Origin: Gluconacetobacter aggeris
GTDB lineage: Bacteria > Pseudomonadota > Alphaproteobacteria > Acetobacterales > Acetobacteraceae
Assembly: GCF_014174395.1 (NCBI RefSeq)
Contig: NZ_JABEQD010000023.1
Location: 1 to 34,392, forward strand
Length of the DNA: 34,392 nucleotides
Direction of reading: 5' to 3'
The stretch's first letter is position 1. Each line of letters opens with the position of its first letter. Shown one piece after another: positions 1 through 9,032 of this stretch. The notes under the pieces are model-generated. The model had not been told where the DNA came from. It saw only the letters and a program-made list of their open reading frames with translations, and did no database searches. A program made the translations under genes and the position numbers.

Positions 1-2
1 AG

Positions 3-101
3 GACTACGAAAGATACGCGACCACGCTCGCAGGCTTCCACGTCATCGCATTCGTCGGATACATGCTCAAACATGCCGCACAGATGGTCCAATGTGCATA
101 A
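3..101 (+). pseudogene. C-terminal end of an IS5-type transposase (cut by window edge)
   Basis: An open frame enters from the left edge and stops at TAA 99-101. Its 32 residues (DYERYATTLAGFH, then VIAFVGYMLKHA) match the usual C-terminal end of IS5-family DDE transposases, where a DYER motif with the late catalytic Glu is followed by TLAGxHxxAF. Only this end is visible, so it cannot be said whether the element is intact. No terminal inverted repeat was recognised in the bases that follow. Confidence 0.7.
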
Positions 102-126
102 CACCCTCTAGAATGGAGACACTGTT

Positions 127-429
127 ATGATTACTAAAGAGAAAGTTCTTTTGGCCTGGTCCAATCTGAAGGAAGCGGGCGCTTCAGGCAGTCGAATGAC
201 AGAGACTCTTCTCCTTACAGAATGGGCGATCAATCAACACCAGGACGGAATCACCTTGGTATCCCTTTATTCTGAGATGCGGAGGATATTTAGCTATCTA
301 AGAAGTGTAACAACAACCAATGGCAGTGAAACAGAGGTAAAGGCGGCCGTTGAAGGGTTATTGACCGCCAATAGAATTCGTGGTGAGGGGGTTTTTCTTT
401 ACCCACACGAACAACAGCCGCAACAATAG
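127..429 (+). CDS. hypothetical protein, 100 aa
   Basis: This is a short gene of unknown function. A GGAG motif lies 8 bases before the ATG, which supports the start. The product is soluble, with no signal peptide or membrane segment, and is mostly helical in appearance (KEKVLLAWSNLKEAG near the start). Its base composition is clearly lower in GC than the large methylase-helicase gene that converges on it, which suggests a separate origin. It lies directly behind the transposase end at 1-101. No family was recognised. Confidence 0.55.
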   Translation: MITKEKVLLAWSNLKEAGASGSRMTETLLLTEWAINQHQDGITLVSLYSEMRRIFSYLRSVTTTNGSETEVKAAVEGLLTANRIRGEGVFLYPHEQQPQQ

Positions 430-563
430 TCTTGAGCCCGTCCGGGCGACCAATGTGAACCCAAGAGCAGCTACTGGCGCAGACTTTTTCGGGAGCGTTC
501 ACCTCCTCAGAGCTACAGGAGTTGCCCGCTCCTTCCCAGCTATCTTTCCTTTGCCTGCTTTCC

Positions 564-3500
564 TTACGCCGCAGCCGCGCTGTCCCCGGCCGCTGCATTA
601 TTCACCGGGTCCGCTTCATTGTCGTTCCCGGCAGGGTTGGCCGTTGCCGCAAGCTCGGCCTCCAGTTCGGCCAGCGCGTTCCGCTTCTCGCCGAGCAGCG
701 TCTGCTCACGGAACGGCACGTCGAGCCGGGCCCGATAGGCGGGCAAACGGCCCTCGGCGTCCGCTCTACTGCGCAGCGTCTCGGCGTGAGTAGAGTCCAG
801 ACGCAACAGCGCGTGCTCGATTTTGGACACAATCCCCAGCGGCCTGGTCTCGGAATCAAACTCTACCCCCGCGATTCCGTGGCTGAAGTCGATCGCCAGC
901 GTGGCCTCGACATTGCGCTTCTCGTCCAGACCGAACCGCTGCACCCACGCTTCGAGCACGATGTCGAAACCGCCGATGCGGCCGAGGACCCAGCGTCCCT
1001 CCTCCCCCTGCTTCTCGGCCATCCGCGCCTGCCCCAGGAGAAAGGCCCCTGCCCTCTCCCGCTCTGCCATGGCGCCACGCGGCGCCTCGAAGCGGAATGC
1101 GTCGCCACGGGTCGGCTCCCGGCGCGCAATGTCCGCCTCGATCTTCGGAAGCAGCTCGTTCGCCCTGGCGATGTCCCGCTCGCCCGCCTGGATCGCGCGT
1201 CGCACCGCGAACTGGTCGTCGTAATGCGCGGCATGGAGCCGCTCGAGCCGGGCCAGTTCGGCCTCCAGCCCCGCCTTCTGCATCAGCCGTGCATCGCCTG
1301 ACGCGAGGGCCTTGGCCATGGCGAACTGGTTGCCGTCGTCATTGACGTCCTCGATGCGCCGGATCGAGCGGTCCCCCGACATGGCGAGCGAGATGAAGCG
1401 CAGCTTGCGCTCCAGCAACTGCCAGTTCGTGGCGTCCACCGATCCCTCCTGGGCGTAGGCGTAGATGTGGATGACCGGATTCTGATTGCCCTGGCGTTCG
1501 ATCCGCCCCTCACGCTGGATGATATCGGAGACCAGCCAGGGCACGTCGAGGTGGTGCAGTGCGATCAGCCGCTGCTGGGCATTCACGCCCGTCCCCATGG
1601 TGGCCGTCGAGCCGATCAGGATCCGCTTGCGTCCGCTGTTGAGGTCGCCGAACAGGCGGAGCTTGGCCGCTGCCCGTTTGTGATCCTGCATGAAGGCGAT
1701 CTGGTCGCGGGGGACGCCAAGCCGCACCAGTTCGTCGCGCATCCACAGATACGCCGAGAAGCCGCGCTTCCCTTCCGCGGCCGGGGTGCCGAGATCGGAG
1801 AACACCATCTGCACGGCGCCGGGCAGATCATATGGACGGCCGGTTTCCGGGTTGGTGTAGCGGTTCGCCGACGTCTCCTGCCAGATCCGGAACACGTTGC
1901 GGATCATGACGTCGAGCTTGCTGGGCGCATTCTCGTTCGCGGGGGCGCGCTCGACGAACCGCAGATCAATCGCGGCGTGCCGCGCGTCGTTGATCACCGA
2001 CAGAAGGATGTCGTCGCCTTTCTGGGGACGCGCCTTCCGGTTTTCGATGACGCGGATACGCTCGGCCAGCACCCTCTGGTAGGCGCGGAAATCATCATTT
2101 GCGGGCGCAACGACGATTTCCCGGTGCCCGCCATGAATCGCCGGCAGCTTCACGTAGCGGCGCAGATCCTCCTGCTGCACGACATCGGCAAAATGCAGAT
2201 ACATCGCCATCAGATCGGCGACGTTCACGAACTCGGTAAAGCGCGTGACCGGCTTGTAAAGGCCGCTCGGCTGCAGTTCGAGTTCGGTGCGGGTTTCCCC
2301 GAAATTCGCCGCCCACGGATCGAACTCGTGCAGATAGCGTTCCTGCAGGCTCTCCAGCGCCATGTAGCGCTGCACGGTGTAGAGCTCGCCAAGCGTGTTG
2401 GTGATCGGGGATCCAGACGCCAGGATCAGCGGACGCTCCGGATTCCGCGCCGCCAGATAGCGCGTCTTCACGAACAGGTCCCACGCCCGCTGGCTGCCGC
2501 TCGGGTCGATGCCCTTCAGGTCGGACTGGTTGGTCGCGAAACTGAGCTTGCGAAACTGCTGCGCCTCGTCGACCAGGATCTGGTCGATCCCAATCTCGCC
2601 CAGATGCACCAAATCATCCTTGCGGGCAGCGAGGCCTTCGAGCTTTGCCTCCATACCCTCCTTCATCCGCTCGATGCGCTTGCGCGACAGACGGTCCTCG
2701 CCGTCCACCTGGTCGAGCAGTTCCTCGTATGAGGCGATCTGCGCTTCGATCATCTGTCGCTCGAACGCGGCTTCGACCGGAATGAACTTGAACGCATCGT
2801 GGGTGATGATGATCGCGTCCCAATTCCCTGTCGCGGCGCGCGCCAGGAACCGCTGGCGTTTCTCCTTCACGAAATTGGTCTCGTCGGCGACCAGAATCTT
2901 CGCGGTCGGGTAGAGCATCAGGAACTCGCGCGCCATCTGCGCCAGGCAGTGACCAGGCACGACGATCATCGCCTTCGAGATCAGACCGAGGCGGCGCTGC
3001 TCCATCACGGCCGCGCACATCGAGAACGTCTTTCCGCTCCCCACGGCGTGGGCGATGTAGGTGCCCCCCGTGGCGATAATCCGCCAGATGACCCGCTTCT
3101 GGTGCTCGCGCAGTCGGATCGTCGTGCTGGCGCCCGGCAGGCGGAGATGCGCGCCGTCGAATTTGCGGGCGACCAGGTTGTTGTAGGTGTCGTTGTAGAG
3201 CCGCACCAGGCGATCCGCACGCTCGGCGTCCTGCCACACCCAGGTTGAGAACGCGCTCTTGATCGCCGCCAGCTTTTCCTTGGCGGCCTCTGTCTCCTTG
3301 GTGTTCAGTTCACGATGTTCGCCCTGATCGTCGGTCCAGGTGTCGTAGATCTTCGGGCTGGCCTGGGTCAGCGCGTCTTCCAGCAGTTCGCCCGCGTGGC
3401 GGCGCTCCGTGCCCCAGACCGACGTCGCCTCGGCCTTGCCGGCAAACGGCAGTTTGTCGACGCTCCAGCACGCCACCTGAGCGGTGTGGTGGATCCGTGT

Positions 3501-5687
3501 CTCCACCCCGAGCACCTCGCGAACGAAATCCGCGACGTCGCTCACCGGAAGCCAGGGCGCGCCCAGTCGGGCGGTGATATCGGAGGGCCGCAGGTCTTCG
3601 GGCTGCACCGCCTCCAGCGCCGTCACGTTGCGGGCGTAGCGGCCATCATGGCTGGCGGCCTCGCGTGCCTGCGCCAGCTTGGTCCGCACGGGTCCACTGA
3701 GGTAGGCGTCGGCCGTGGCGTAGGAATCCCGGCCCGGCAAGGTAAAGGCGGGATCGAGAAAGATCGCCGAGCCGAGTTCCGTCACCACGTCGCTCTCGGA
3801 CCGCCCGAGAAGCTCCGCGATCAGCGGAATGTCGACGCGGCCGGTATCGTGCAGGGAGACCGCCAGGGCGTCGTGAGCGGAATGGATTTCCGGCTCCACC
3901 GGCGCATGGATGACGCGATCGGTGAACAGCGGTCCGGGCCTGCCCGTCTCCGTCGCTTCGTCATATTCCTCGATCGAACTGACCAGCCACACATCCGGGT
4001 CATCGTAGAACGGCTGCAGGTTCGGGCGCCGCTGTGTCTCGGTCTCGACGCCTGTGGTCTCATTCACCCGCACCGTCGTCTTCGTCAGGTTGATCGGTCC
4101 GAACTGCCGCACGAACGCCTGATAGGCGCGCTTCAGGTCCCCCTGCCCTTTCGCGAACGGCTGGTTTTCCATCTGGGCGCGCAGCACGCGACGCGCAGCG
4201 TCACGCACTGGAATCAGCGCCTCGATGATGCGCGCGTGCTTCTGGAACAGGCCCTCCTTCTGCTCGCCTCTCCGGATCAGGACCCGGCTCGAACGTCCCG
4301 CGACAATCTGGTGCAGCACGCCGCCTTCCAGGAAGTAGCTGCCCTCTTTCAGATCGGCACCATCGGCCGCGGTGCCGATCTGGCGGCCGTCGGCCGCCGG
4401 CGCCACGATCCGACCGGTCGGCGCCGGGAAACGGACGTCCGGTGCGATGCGGCCGAGCGCGATCGGCAGCGCCTCGTCCAGGGCGATGCCGGCGATCGGC
4501 TCGCAGGTATAGTCCGGCCCGAACTGGGTCGTGGTCCAGGCATGGCGCCCGAGAACCTGCTCGCCATGATCCAGATAATAGCGGTTCACGCGCAGGGCGC
4601 CGTGGCCATGATCGGTGTCCGGAATTTCCACGGTCTCCAACCAGCGGTCATCGCCCGGCAGCTCGCCGATCCCGCGCCGACGGAAGACCAGGACGTCGAC
4701 CACGACGTCGGTTCCGGCGTCGGCGCGCATCGCCGTTGCCGGTAGCCGGACCGCACCAAGCAGGTCTGCCATCCCCTGCATGTGTGTCCTTGCCGTCGTG
4801 CTGCTCTTGTCGAGCGTATGACGCGAAGTCACGAACGCCGCGATCCCGCCTGGCCGCAGGGCCTCGATCGACCGGGCGATGAAATAGTCGTGGAGGCTGA
4901 AACCCCAGAGGGCACGGTCGTCAGCGTTATGGACGGTCCGGTTGGAGAACGGCGGATTGCCGATCGCGAGGTCGTATCCGCTGTCGAGCTTCGCCTTGGT
5001 GAAATCCTCCTGGCGGATCCACTGCCGGGGATACAGGCGCCGGGCGATCCGTGCAGTCACGGCGTCCATCTCGATGCCGGTGAATGCGATGGCGCCGTCG
5101 AGCTTCGCGGGTCGCGTTGCGATGAACAGGCCGGTGCCGCAGCCAGGCTCGAGCACCGAGCCGCCCTGGAAGCCGCGCGCGAGCAGGAAGTCCCAGATCG
5201 TATGCACGATATATTCCGGGGTGTAATGGGCGTATTGCACCGCCCTCGCCAGCGCCGCGCGCTCGGTCTCGCTGGTGCAGGCGGTCAGCTCGGCGCCGAT
5301 CTCTTCCCAGCCGCGGCCAACGGTGTCGCCTGCGCGGGGGAACAGATTGTTGGCCAGATCGCCGGCGCCGAAGCCGACGAAGCGACTGAGGGTCTCCTGC
5401 TCGATCGCGGTCGCGTTGCGCTCCTCTCGCTCAAGCTCTCCCAGCAGCCGGATGGCGGCTACGTTATCCCGCGCGCGGGCCTGCCAGCCTGCGGCCAGGC
5501 CACGGAGACCCGTCAGGCGGAAATCGCGCTGCGGCACGACGGCCGGTGGTTCGGCGAGAGCCTTGGCGAGCGCGGTAGGCTGAGCCTCCGCGTCTTCGCC
5601 GTCCAGGTCGCCCCAATAGAGGCAGGTATCTTTCCCGCTGAGGGGCGTGCTGTCGAAGAGGCTGAACTGGGTTCCGAAAACGGCCAT
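564..5687 (-). CDS. DarB-like N6-adenine methylase / SNF2-type helicase fusion, 1707 aa
   Basis: This very large protein joins a DNA methyltransferase to a superfamily 2 helicase. The SAM-binding motif EPGCGTG is near residue 182 and the catalytic NPPF motif near residue 245, which marks an N6-adenine methylase. The helicase has Walker A (HAVGSGKT) near residue 882, Walker B (DEAQQF) near 1041, and a C-terminal motif VI (QREGRIERQGN) near 1396. The layout recalls phage P1 DarB and plasmid relatives that protect incoming DNA against restriction. That role is inferred from architecture. I chose the ATG at 5687 because GGAG lies 7 bases upstream. An in-frame GTG at 5759 would add 24 residues but has no ribosome site. 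It lies downstream of the 141-residue gene on the same strand. Confidence 0.85.
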   Translation of the reverse strand: MAVFGTQFSLFDSTPLSGKDTCLYWGDLDGEDAEAQPTALAKALAEPPAVVPQRDFRLTGLRGLAAGWQARARDNVAAIRLLGELEREERNATAIEQETLSRFVGFGAGDLANNLFPRAGDTVGRGWEEIGAELTACTSETERAALARAVQYAHYTPEYIVHTIWDFLLARGFQGGSVLEPGCGTGLFIATRPAKLDGAIAFTGIEMDAVTARIARRLYPRQWIRQEDFTKAKLDSGYDLAIGNPPFSNRTVHNADDRALWGFSLHDYFIARSIEALRPGGIAAFVTSRHTLDKSSTTARTHMQGMADLLGAVRLPATAMRADAGTDVVVDVLVFRRRGIGELPGDDRWLETVEIPDTDHGHGALRVNRYYLDHGEQVLGRHAWTTTQFGPDYTCEPIAGIALDEALPIALGRIAPDVRFPAPTGRIVAPAADGRQIGTAADGADLKEGSYFLEGGVLHQIVAGRSSRVLIRRGEQKEGLFQKHARIIEALIPVRDAARRVLRAQMENQPFAKGQGDLKRAYQAFVRQFGPINLTKTTVRVNETTGVETETQRRPNLQPFYDDPDVWLVSSIEEYDEATETGRPGPLFTDRVIHAPVEPEIHSAHDALAVSLHDTGRVDIPLIAELLGRSESDVVTELGSAIFLDPAFTLPGRDSYATADAYLSGPVRTKLAQAREAASHDGRYARNVTALEAVQPEDLRPSDITARLGAPWLPVSDVADFVREVLGVETRIHHTAQVACWSVDKLPFAGKAEATSVWGTERRHAGELLEDALTQASPKIYDTWTDDQGEHRELNTKETEAAKEKLAAIKSAFSTWVWQDAERADRLVRLYNDTYNNLVARKFDGAHLRLPGASTTIRLREHQKRVIWRIIATGGTYIAHAVGSGKTFSMCAAVMEQRRLGLISKAMIVVPGHCLAQMAREFLMLYPTAKILVADETNFVKEKRQRFLARAATGNWDAIIITHDAFKFIPVEAAFERQMIEAQIASYEELLDQVDGEDRLSRKRIERMKEGMEAKLEGLAARKDDLVHLGEIGIDQILVDEAQQFRKLSFATNQSDLKGIDPSGSQRAWDLFVKTRYLAARNPERPLILASGSPITNTLGELYTVQRYMALESLQERYLHEFDPWAANFGETRTELELQPSGLYKPVTRFTEFVNVADLMAMYLHFADVVQQEDLRRYVKLPAIHGGHREIVVAPANDDFRAYQRVLAERIRVIENRKARPQKGDDILLSVINDARHAAIDLRFVERAPANENAPSKLDVMIRNVFRIWQETSANRYTNPETGRPYDLPGAVQMVFSDLGTPAAEGKRGFSAYLWMRDELVRLGVPRDQIAFMQDHKRAAAKLRLFGDLNSGRKRILIGSTATMGTGVNAQQRLIALHHLDVPWLVSDIIQREGRIERQGNQNPVIHIYAYAQEGSVDATNWQLLERKLRFISLAMSGDRSIRRIEDVNDDGNQFAMAKALASGDARLMQKAGLEAELARLERLHAAHYDDQFAVRRAIQAGERDIARANELLPKIEADIARREPTRGDAFRFEAPRGAMAERERAGAFLLGQARMAEKQGEEGRWVLGRIGGFDIVLEAWVQRFGLDEKRNVEATLAIDFSHGIAGVEFDSETRPLGIVSKIEHALLRLDSTHAETLRSRADAEGRLPAYRARLDVPFREQTLLGEKRNALAELEAELAATANPAGNDNEADPVNNAAAGDSAAAA

Positions 5688-5813
5688 GGAAGGGCTCCGG
5701 GCATGCGCGATCGCCCGGCGCAGCAAGCTGGCCGGGGGCGCGAAAGGACGAACGGCCACCAGAAGGTGGCCGCTATGACGGGTCAGGTTGGTGGGGGCAG
5801 GTGCGGGGAGGCG

Positions 5814-6239
5814 CTAATGCTCCAGCCCCTCGCTGGCATCGATAATTTCGAGCGCGGTCGCGCCGGCGTCACGTGCTGCGTCGGCCGAGCGGGCGAGTGC
5901 GTCCAGGATATCCGGCAGCGGTTGCGCCGTCGGATCGCTTGGCTCGATGAAGGCCGTCGTCGCCCGTTTGAGCGCGCGCAGGGCCCGCTCCTTCGGGGTC
6001 TCCTCGGGCGTCAGTTCGCCTTTTGCGATCCGGTCATGGACGTGGCGGTGGAGGGCCTCCTGGCCGCGGCGGACGCGATACTGCGGGGGCAGATGGTTAA
6101 ATCGGCGCCAGAAGGCCGCCCGGTCGCTGACGCCCGCCAGTGTCTCGAGTTCGCTGAGTGCGTCGAATTGGCGACCGGCCACAGGTCGCGCGGGTCCGTC
6201 CGGATCTGGAAGGCCATGGGCGAAGATGTGAAGCGTCAT
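5814..6239 (-). CDS. hypothetical protein, 141 aa
   Basis: This small soluble protein has no recognised family. The frame opens at 6299, but the ATG at 6239 is preceded by AAGGA with 9 bases of spacing, so I start there. The product begins MTLHIFAHGLPDPDG and has a charged helical middle with many Arg and Glu residues. It lies 126 bases upstream of the methylase-helicase gene on the same strand and is probably its operon partner. Similar small genes precede such plasmid helicases, but I cannot name this one. Confidence 0.6.
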   Translation of the reverse strand: MTLHIFAHGLPDPDGPARPVAGRQFDALSELETLAGVSDRAAFWRRFNHLPPQYRVRRGQEALHRHVHDRIAKGELTPEETPKERALRALKRATTAFIEPSDPTAQPLPDILDALARSADAARDAGATALEIIDASEGLEH

Positions 6240-6271
6240 TGTCTGGGTCCTTTTCTCTCTTGACCCATTCG

Positions 6272-6401
6272 CGCGACCACATAGAGGAGAGCGGATCATA
6301 CGGCGGCGCTTGGCGCCGGGACCGCAGGCACGCGCAGGCGGCGCAGCCGGCGAGCATGACGAGGACCCACCCGGTTGATCCGCTGTCCTCTATGTGGCGC
6401 G
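6272..6401. repeat. long inverted repeat, arms about 26 bp
   Basis: The left arm at 6272-6298 and the right arm at 6376-6401 are reverse complements except for one mismatch and one extra base. The shared core reads CCACATAGAGGA, then AGCGGATCA. A GC-rich 77-base segment separates them. The repeat lies in the divergent space between the minus-strand methylase operon and parA. It could be a regulatory site, a structured origin-like element or a degraded small mobile element. The function is unknown. Confidence 0.7.
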
Positions 6402-6579
6402 TCCTCCTCCCTTCTGTTTTCGCCTCTTCTGCCTTTTCTCCTCTGCTTCCCTCTTCCGTGTGTCTTGGACTTGCCAGACAGATGGAAGACCCTTTTTGCG
6501 CTAGGCAGGAAAGGGGACGTCCGCCGGGGATTGGTTTTTTTGAAGGGTGGCGCGCAAAAAAACAGGGAGAGGTTGCCGC

Positions 6580-6613
6580 ATACACGTTGACACTCCGGGT
6601 AGAGGTGTATTTA
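6580..6613 (+). promoter_or_regulatory. candidate parA promoter
   Basis: A perfect -35 hexamer TTGACA lies at 6587-6592. A weak -10 candidate, TATTTA, is at 6608-6613 with a short 15-base spacer. The -35 region is bracketed by the inverted pair ATACAC (6580-6585) and GTGTAT (6605-6610). It lies about 140 bases before the parA start and just upstream of the two palindromes, so a site repressed by the partition proteins is plausible. The -10 match is poor. Confidence 0.35.
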
Positions 6614-6630
6614 CGTATCGGAGCAGGTCA

Positions 6631-6648
6631 TTTTTACACATGTAAAAA
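6631..6648. promoter_or_regulatory. 18-bp palindrome, copy 1 (partition site or operator)
   Basis: The arms TTTTTACA and TGTAAAAA flank a CA centre, and the pairing is perfect. It is one of two nearly identical sites before parA. Partition operons commonly carry such sites as operator or centromere (parS/parC) for the ParA or partner protein. That role is inference. Confidence 0.65.
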
Positions 6649-6697
6649 TGACCCGAGAGTTTCACAGGCGGCACGTGTGTCGACGGCCATCATGACC

Positions 6698-6713
6698 TTT
6701 TACATGTGTAAAA
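6698..6713. promoter_or_regulatory. palindrome, copy 2 (partition site or operator)
   Basis: The arms TTTTACA and TGTAAAA flank a TG centre. Read on the other strand, it is the same site as copy 1, so the two copies face each other with centres 66 bases apart. This copy ends 36 bases before the chosen parA start and overlaps the upstream in-frame ATG at 6714, which argues against that ATG as the true start. Confidence 0.65.
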
Positions 6714-6749
6714 ATGGCCGCCCGTGCGCACAGAATTGTGGAGTTAACG

Positions 6750-7403
6750 ATGGCTTCAGAAGCAAAGACCATTCTTATCGCGAGCGTGAAGGGGGGGACG
6801 TCAAAATCTACCCTTTCGCGCTGCATCTCGGTATGCGCCGCGCGGGAAGGACTCGATGTGGCGGGGATCGATTTCGATCCGCAACAAACCTTCTCAAAGT
6901 GGTCAAGCGCACGTCACGAGACGAAGAAAGTGATACCCAGCGTTTCGGATTTCCCTGTCATCGCAATGTCTTTGAACAAGTGGAGGGGAGCAGAGGACGT
7001 TGTTGACGAACATGAAATCGTTATTATAGACACACCTCCAGCGCTGGAAAACAACGCGGACGCGTTCCTGGGTCTCGCAGAGATGGCTGATATAGTCCTC
7101 GTACCCACAGGATCGACTCACGACGACATATCGAGCAATACGCCCTACCTGCTCTCGTTAAAGAAAGCAGGAATAAGGTCATTTGTGGTGTTCTCGAGGG
7201 TTAACCGCCAGACGAAGAGCTTCAGGCAAGCCAGGCAGCAGATCGCAAAGTTCGCTCGAGTGTTGCCTGTTGAAATACCCGTGGCTGAAGACATGCATGT
7301 TCATAACGACGGCGGGTTGACGGCCGTCGATATTAAGGACGCTCGAGGATCCAAGGACGTCGAACTTCTGTGGGATTTGATTAAGCATGAGGTGGACCTG
7401 TGA
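6750..7403 (+). CDS. parA: ParA-type plasmid partition ATPase
   Basis: This is a 217-residue ParA/MinD-type P-loop ATPase that would move plasmid copies apart over the nucleoid. The deviant Walker A box KGGTSKST sits at residues 14-21. It is followed by the GIDFDPQ segment near residue 41 and the Walker B region IVIIDTPP near residue 91. The length fits the short ParA class (type Ib), which lacks an N-terminal DNA-binding domain. The ATG at 6750 has GGAG 6 bases upstream. An in-frame ATG at 6714 lies inside a palindrome and has no ribosome site. The next gene overlaps by four bases, so the two form an operon behind the paired palindromes. Confidence 0.92.
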   Translation: MASEAKTILIASVKGGTSKSTLSRCISVCAAREGLDVAGIDFDPQQTFSKWSSARHETKKVIPSVSDFPVIAMSLNKWRGAEDVVDEHEIVIIDTPPALENNADAFLGLAEMADIVLVPTGSTHDDISSNTPYLLSLKKAGIRSFVVFSRVNRQTKSFRQARQQIAKFARVLPVEIPVAEDMHVHNDGGLTAVDIKDARGSKDVELLWDLIKHEVDL

Positions 7404-8149
7404 CCGTGAAGATCTCCAGAAATGCGGCTCGCAAACTCAGAGGAAATGAGGAGCCGCTCACCGCTGAAAAGGCGTCAGAAATTATGGCGTCCGACATGCG
7501 CAGTGTCGCACAAAACGAATTGATCGAGATCGACGAAGAACTTCTGATGACACTTCGGGAGGTCTTTGGTGACACCGGATTGATCGAAGACGAAGCGAAG
7601 CTTCGCGAGCTGATAAAACAACGTAAGATAATCTATAGAAATTTCATAAAGTCTGGGCACGCGTCTCTTGCTATGGGAAACGCGCTGTTGAGCCTCGACG
7701 CGTCCCTTAACGAAGAGCAAAGAGACCGTCTCAAAGGCAGTTCTGAGAAAATCCTTCCATTTGGCGACACCGTTGCATCCATGCTTCGTAGCGTGGCTCG
7801 TTTCGTTCAGGCAGGAAAAGTGCCGGAGGAGCAACTGCCGGCGAGTTATTCGGCAGCCTACGTCCTGACAAGTATGACGGATACTGAACTCGAAGCTGCG
7901 AAGTCGAACGGCTTAATTCGACCCGAGGTAGGTAGGCCTAGACTATTAAAGTTTAGAAAGGAATTTCGGGAGCAGGCGAAGGCTGATGATACAGGGAAGG
8001 GAGGCGTAATCGATATTGAAAAACTTGTTTCTCAGCGGACCCGCTTGAATTCCCGGAGACGGAAGATCTCGGCGGAATATTTCGCGTTAAGTCGGGATGT
8101 GCGGGAGATATCTCAGGTACTCGCGAAGCTTCAGAAGCGGCCAGGTTAA
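7400..8149 (+). CDS. probable partition partner protein (ParB-position), 249 aa
   Basis: The GTG start overlaps the parA stop as GTGA, so the two genes are translationally coupled. No ParB HTH or ParB/Sulfiredoxin motif is evident. The product is helical and highly charged, with a segment VGRPRLLKFRKEF near residue 178 and a basic stretch LNSRRRKIS near residue 214 that could bind DNA. In ParA operons the second gene usually encodes the centromere-binding partner, and the two palindromes upstream of parA are the obvious candidate target. The assignment rests on position rather than sequence similarity. Confidence 0.6.
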   Translation: MTVKISRNAARKLRGNEEPLTAEKASEIMASDMRSVAQNELIEIDEELLMTLREVFGDTGLIEDEAKLRELIKQRKIIYRNFIKSGHASLAMGNALLSLDASLNEEQRDRLKGSSEKILPFGDTVASMLRSVARFVQAGKVPEEQLPASYSAAYVLTSMTDTELEAAKSNGLIRPEVGRPRLLKFRKEFREQAKADDTGKGGVIDIEKLVSQRTRLNSRRRKISAEYFALSRDVREISQVLAKLQKRPG

Positions 8150-8519
8150 GGGTTCGACGGGCAGGAGCATAGCGCTTTGAGTCACGCTCGCTGCGGCCAA
8201 CAACCACCACTCCTACCCCCGTGGGGAAGGTTGGGCATGCGAACGGATTGCGCTGTGTTCCGTCTGTGAGACCGTCGAGGGGTCATGTTACGGTGAGGGG
8301 GACGGCGGGTTCGTCAGCTCACAGGATGACGTCGTTGCTTGAGCATTTTTAGCCGGCCGGACTTCGGAAGCTCCTCAGGTCGCGTAGCTGGGGCGGGTTA
8401 GGGCAGGGGAGCAAGACCAAAAGCCCAAGTGCGACGTCGAAGAATCAAGAGGGTATCGCTAGCACGCACTGCTCCTGACGCCGCCGGGTTCCCCTCAGGC
8501 GGCGACAACGGGAGCCGCC
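8150..8519. other. non-coding stretch between partition operon and iterons
   Basis: There is no convincing gene here; the frames are short and have no ribosome sites. One degenerate iteron-like match in inverted orientation (CCAAAAGCCCA) sits at 8417-8427. No clear terminator was seen after the partition operon. Confidence 0.5.
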
Positions 8520-8955
8520 GTGGGCTTTTGGGGCGTGTTGCAAGCGCACTTCGCCAGCTTAATCGGTGTGTGGCATTTTGGGGCGCTCTAACAGCACAGG
8601 CGCTGGTTCGATGGTATCGCTGTGACGTCGCTGCCATCCAGGTTTGTCGCCGATGTTGTCAGAGCGTGGACTTTTGGGGCGCACCGCGGTTTGATGCCGA
8701 CATCGGACCGATCCTGATATCTTCAGACCGAAGTGCCTTGAGTTTCGAGGCATTCTCGATCCGTGGACTTTGAGGGCGGATGGGCGACCGGCAGGTCTTA
8801 CTTTGGCTTCGTTGGTAATATGATGCCAGCTTAACAATGTGGGCTTTTAGGGCGCGGGTTGCTCGGGTGACAGAGCGGCGCACCGGAAACGGCGTCCGAG
8901 CCTGAGTTTCGTATCGGAATGCTGTAGCCACGTTCCCGTGTGGGGTTTTAGGGCG
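8520..8955 (+). repeat. left iteron group, six copies downstream of repA
   Basis: Six 16-bp repeats with consensus GTGGRCTTTTRGGGCG lie in the same orientation at 8520, 8570, 8666, 8763, 8839 and 8940 (start positions). Each keeps the TTTT-purine-GGGCG core apart from small changes. They are widely spaced (50, 96, 97, 76 and 101 bases) and the DNA between them is unrelated, so this is not a simple tandem array. They match the iterons on the other side of repA and are the likely binding sites for RepA. Confidence 0.85.
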
Positions 8956-9032
8956 CGGCGAGGAGGATATTCGCGCTCTAATGAGAATTCATTTGTATCG
9001 GGGCGATGAGCTGCCGATCCTGGATCGGTGGG

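Noticed and set aside
522-4745. Long plus-strand frames (about 259, 421 and 476 residues) opposite the methylase-helicase
   Set aside because: They are antisense shadows in GC-rich DNA, with no family motifs and Arg/His/Gly-rich compositions. The minus strand carries a clear enzyme.
6158-7006. 282-residue plus-strand frame before and into parA
   Set aside because: It spans the long inverted repeat and both palindromes and overlaps parA in another frame, with no ribosome site or family match.
8520-8955. CRISPR array
   Set aside because: The repeats are only 16 bp, spacing varies from 50 to 101 bases, and identical repeats occur in both orientations around repA. These are iterons. No cas gene is present.
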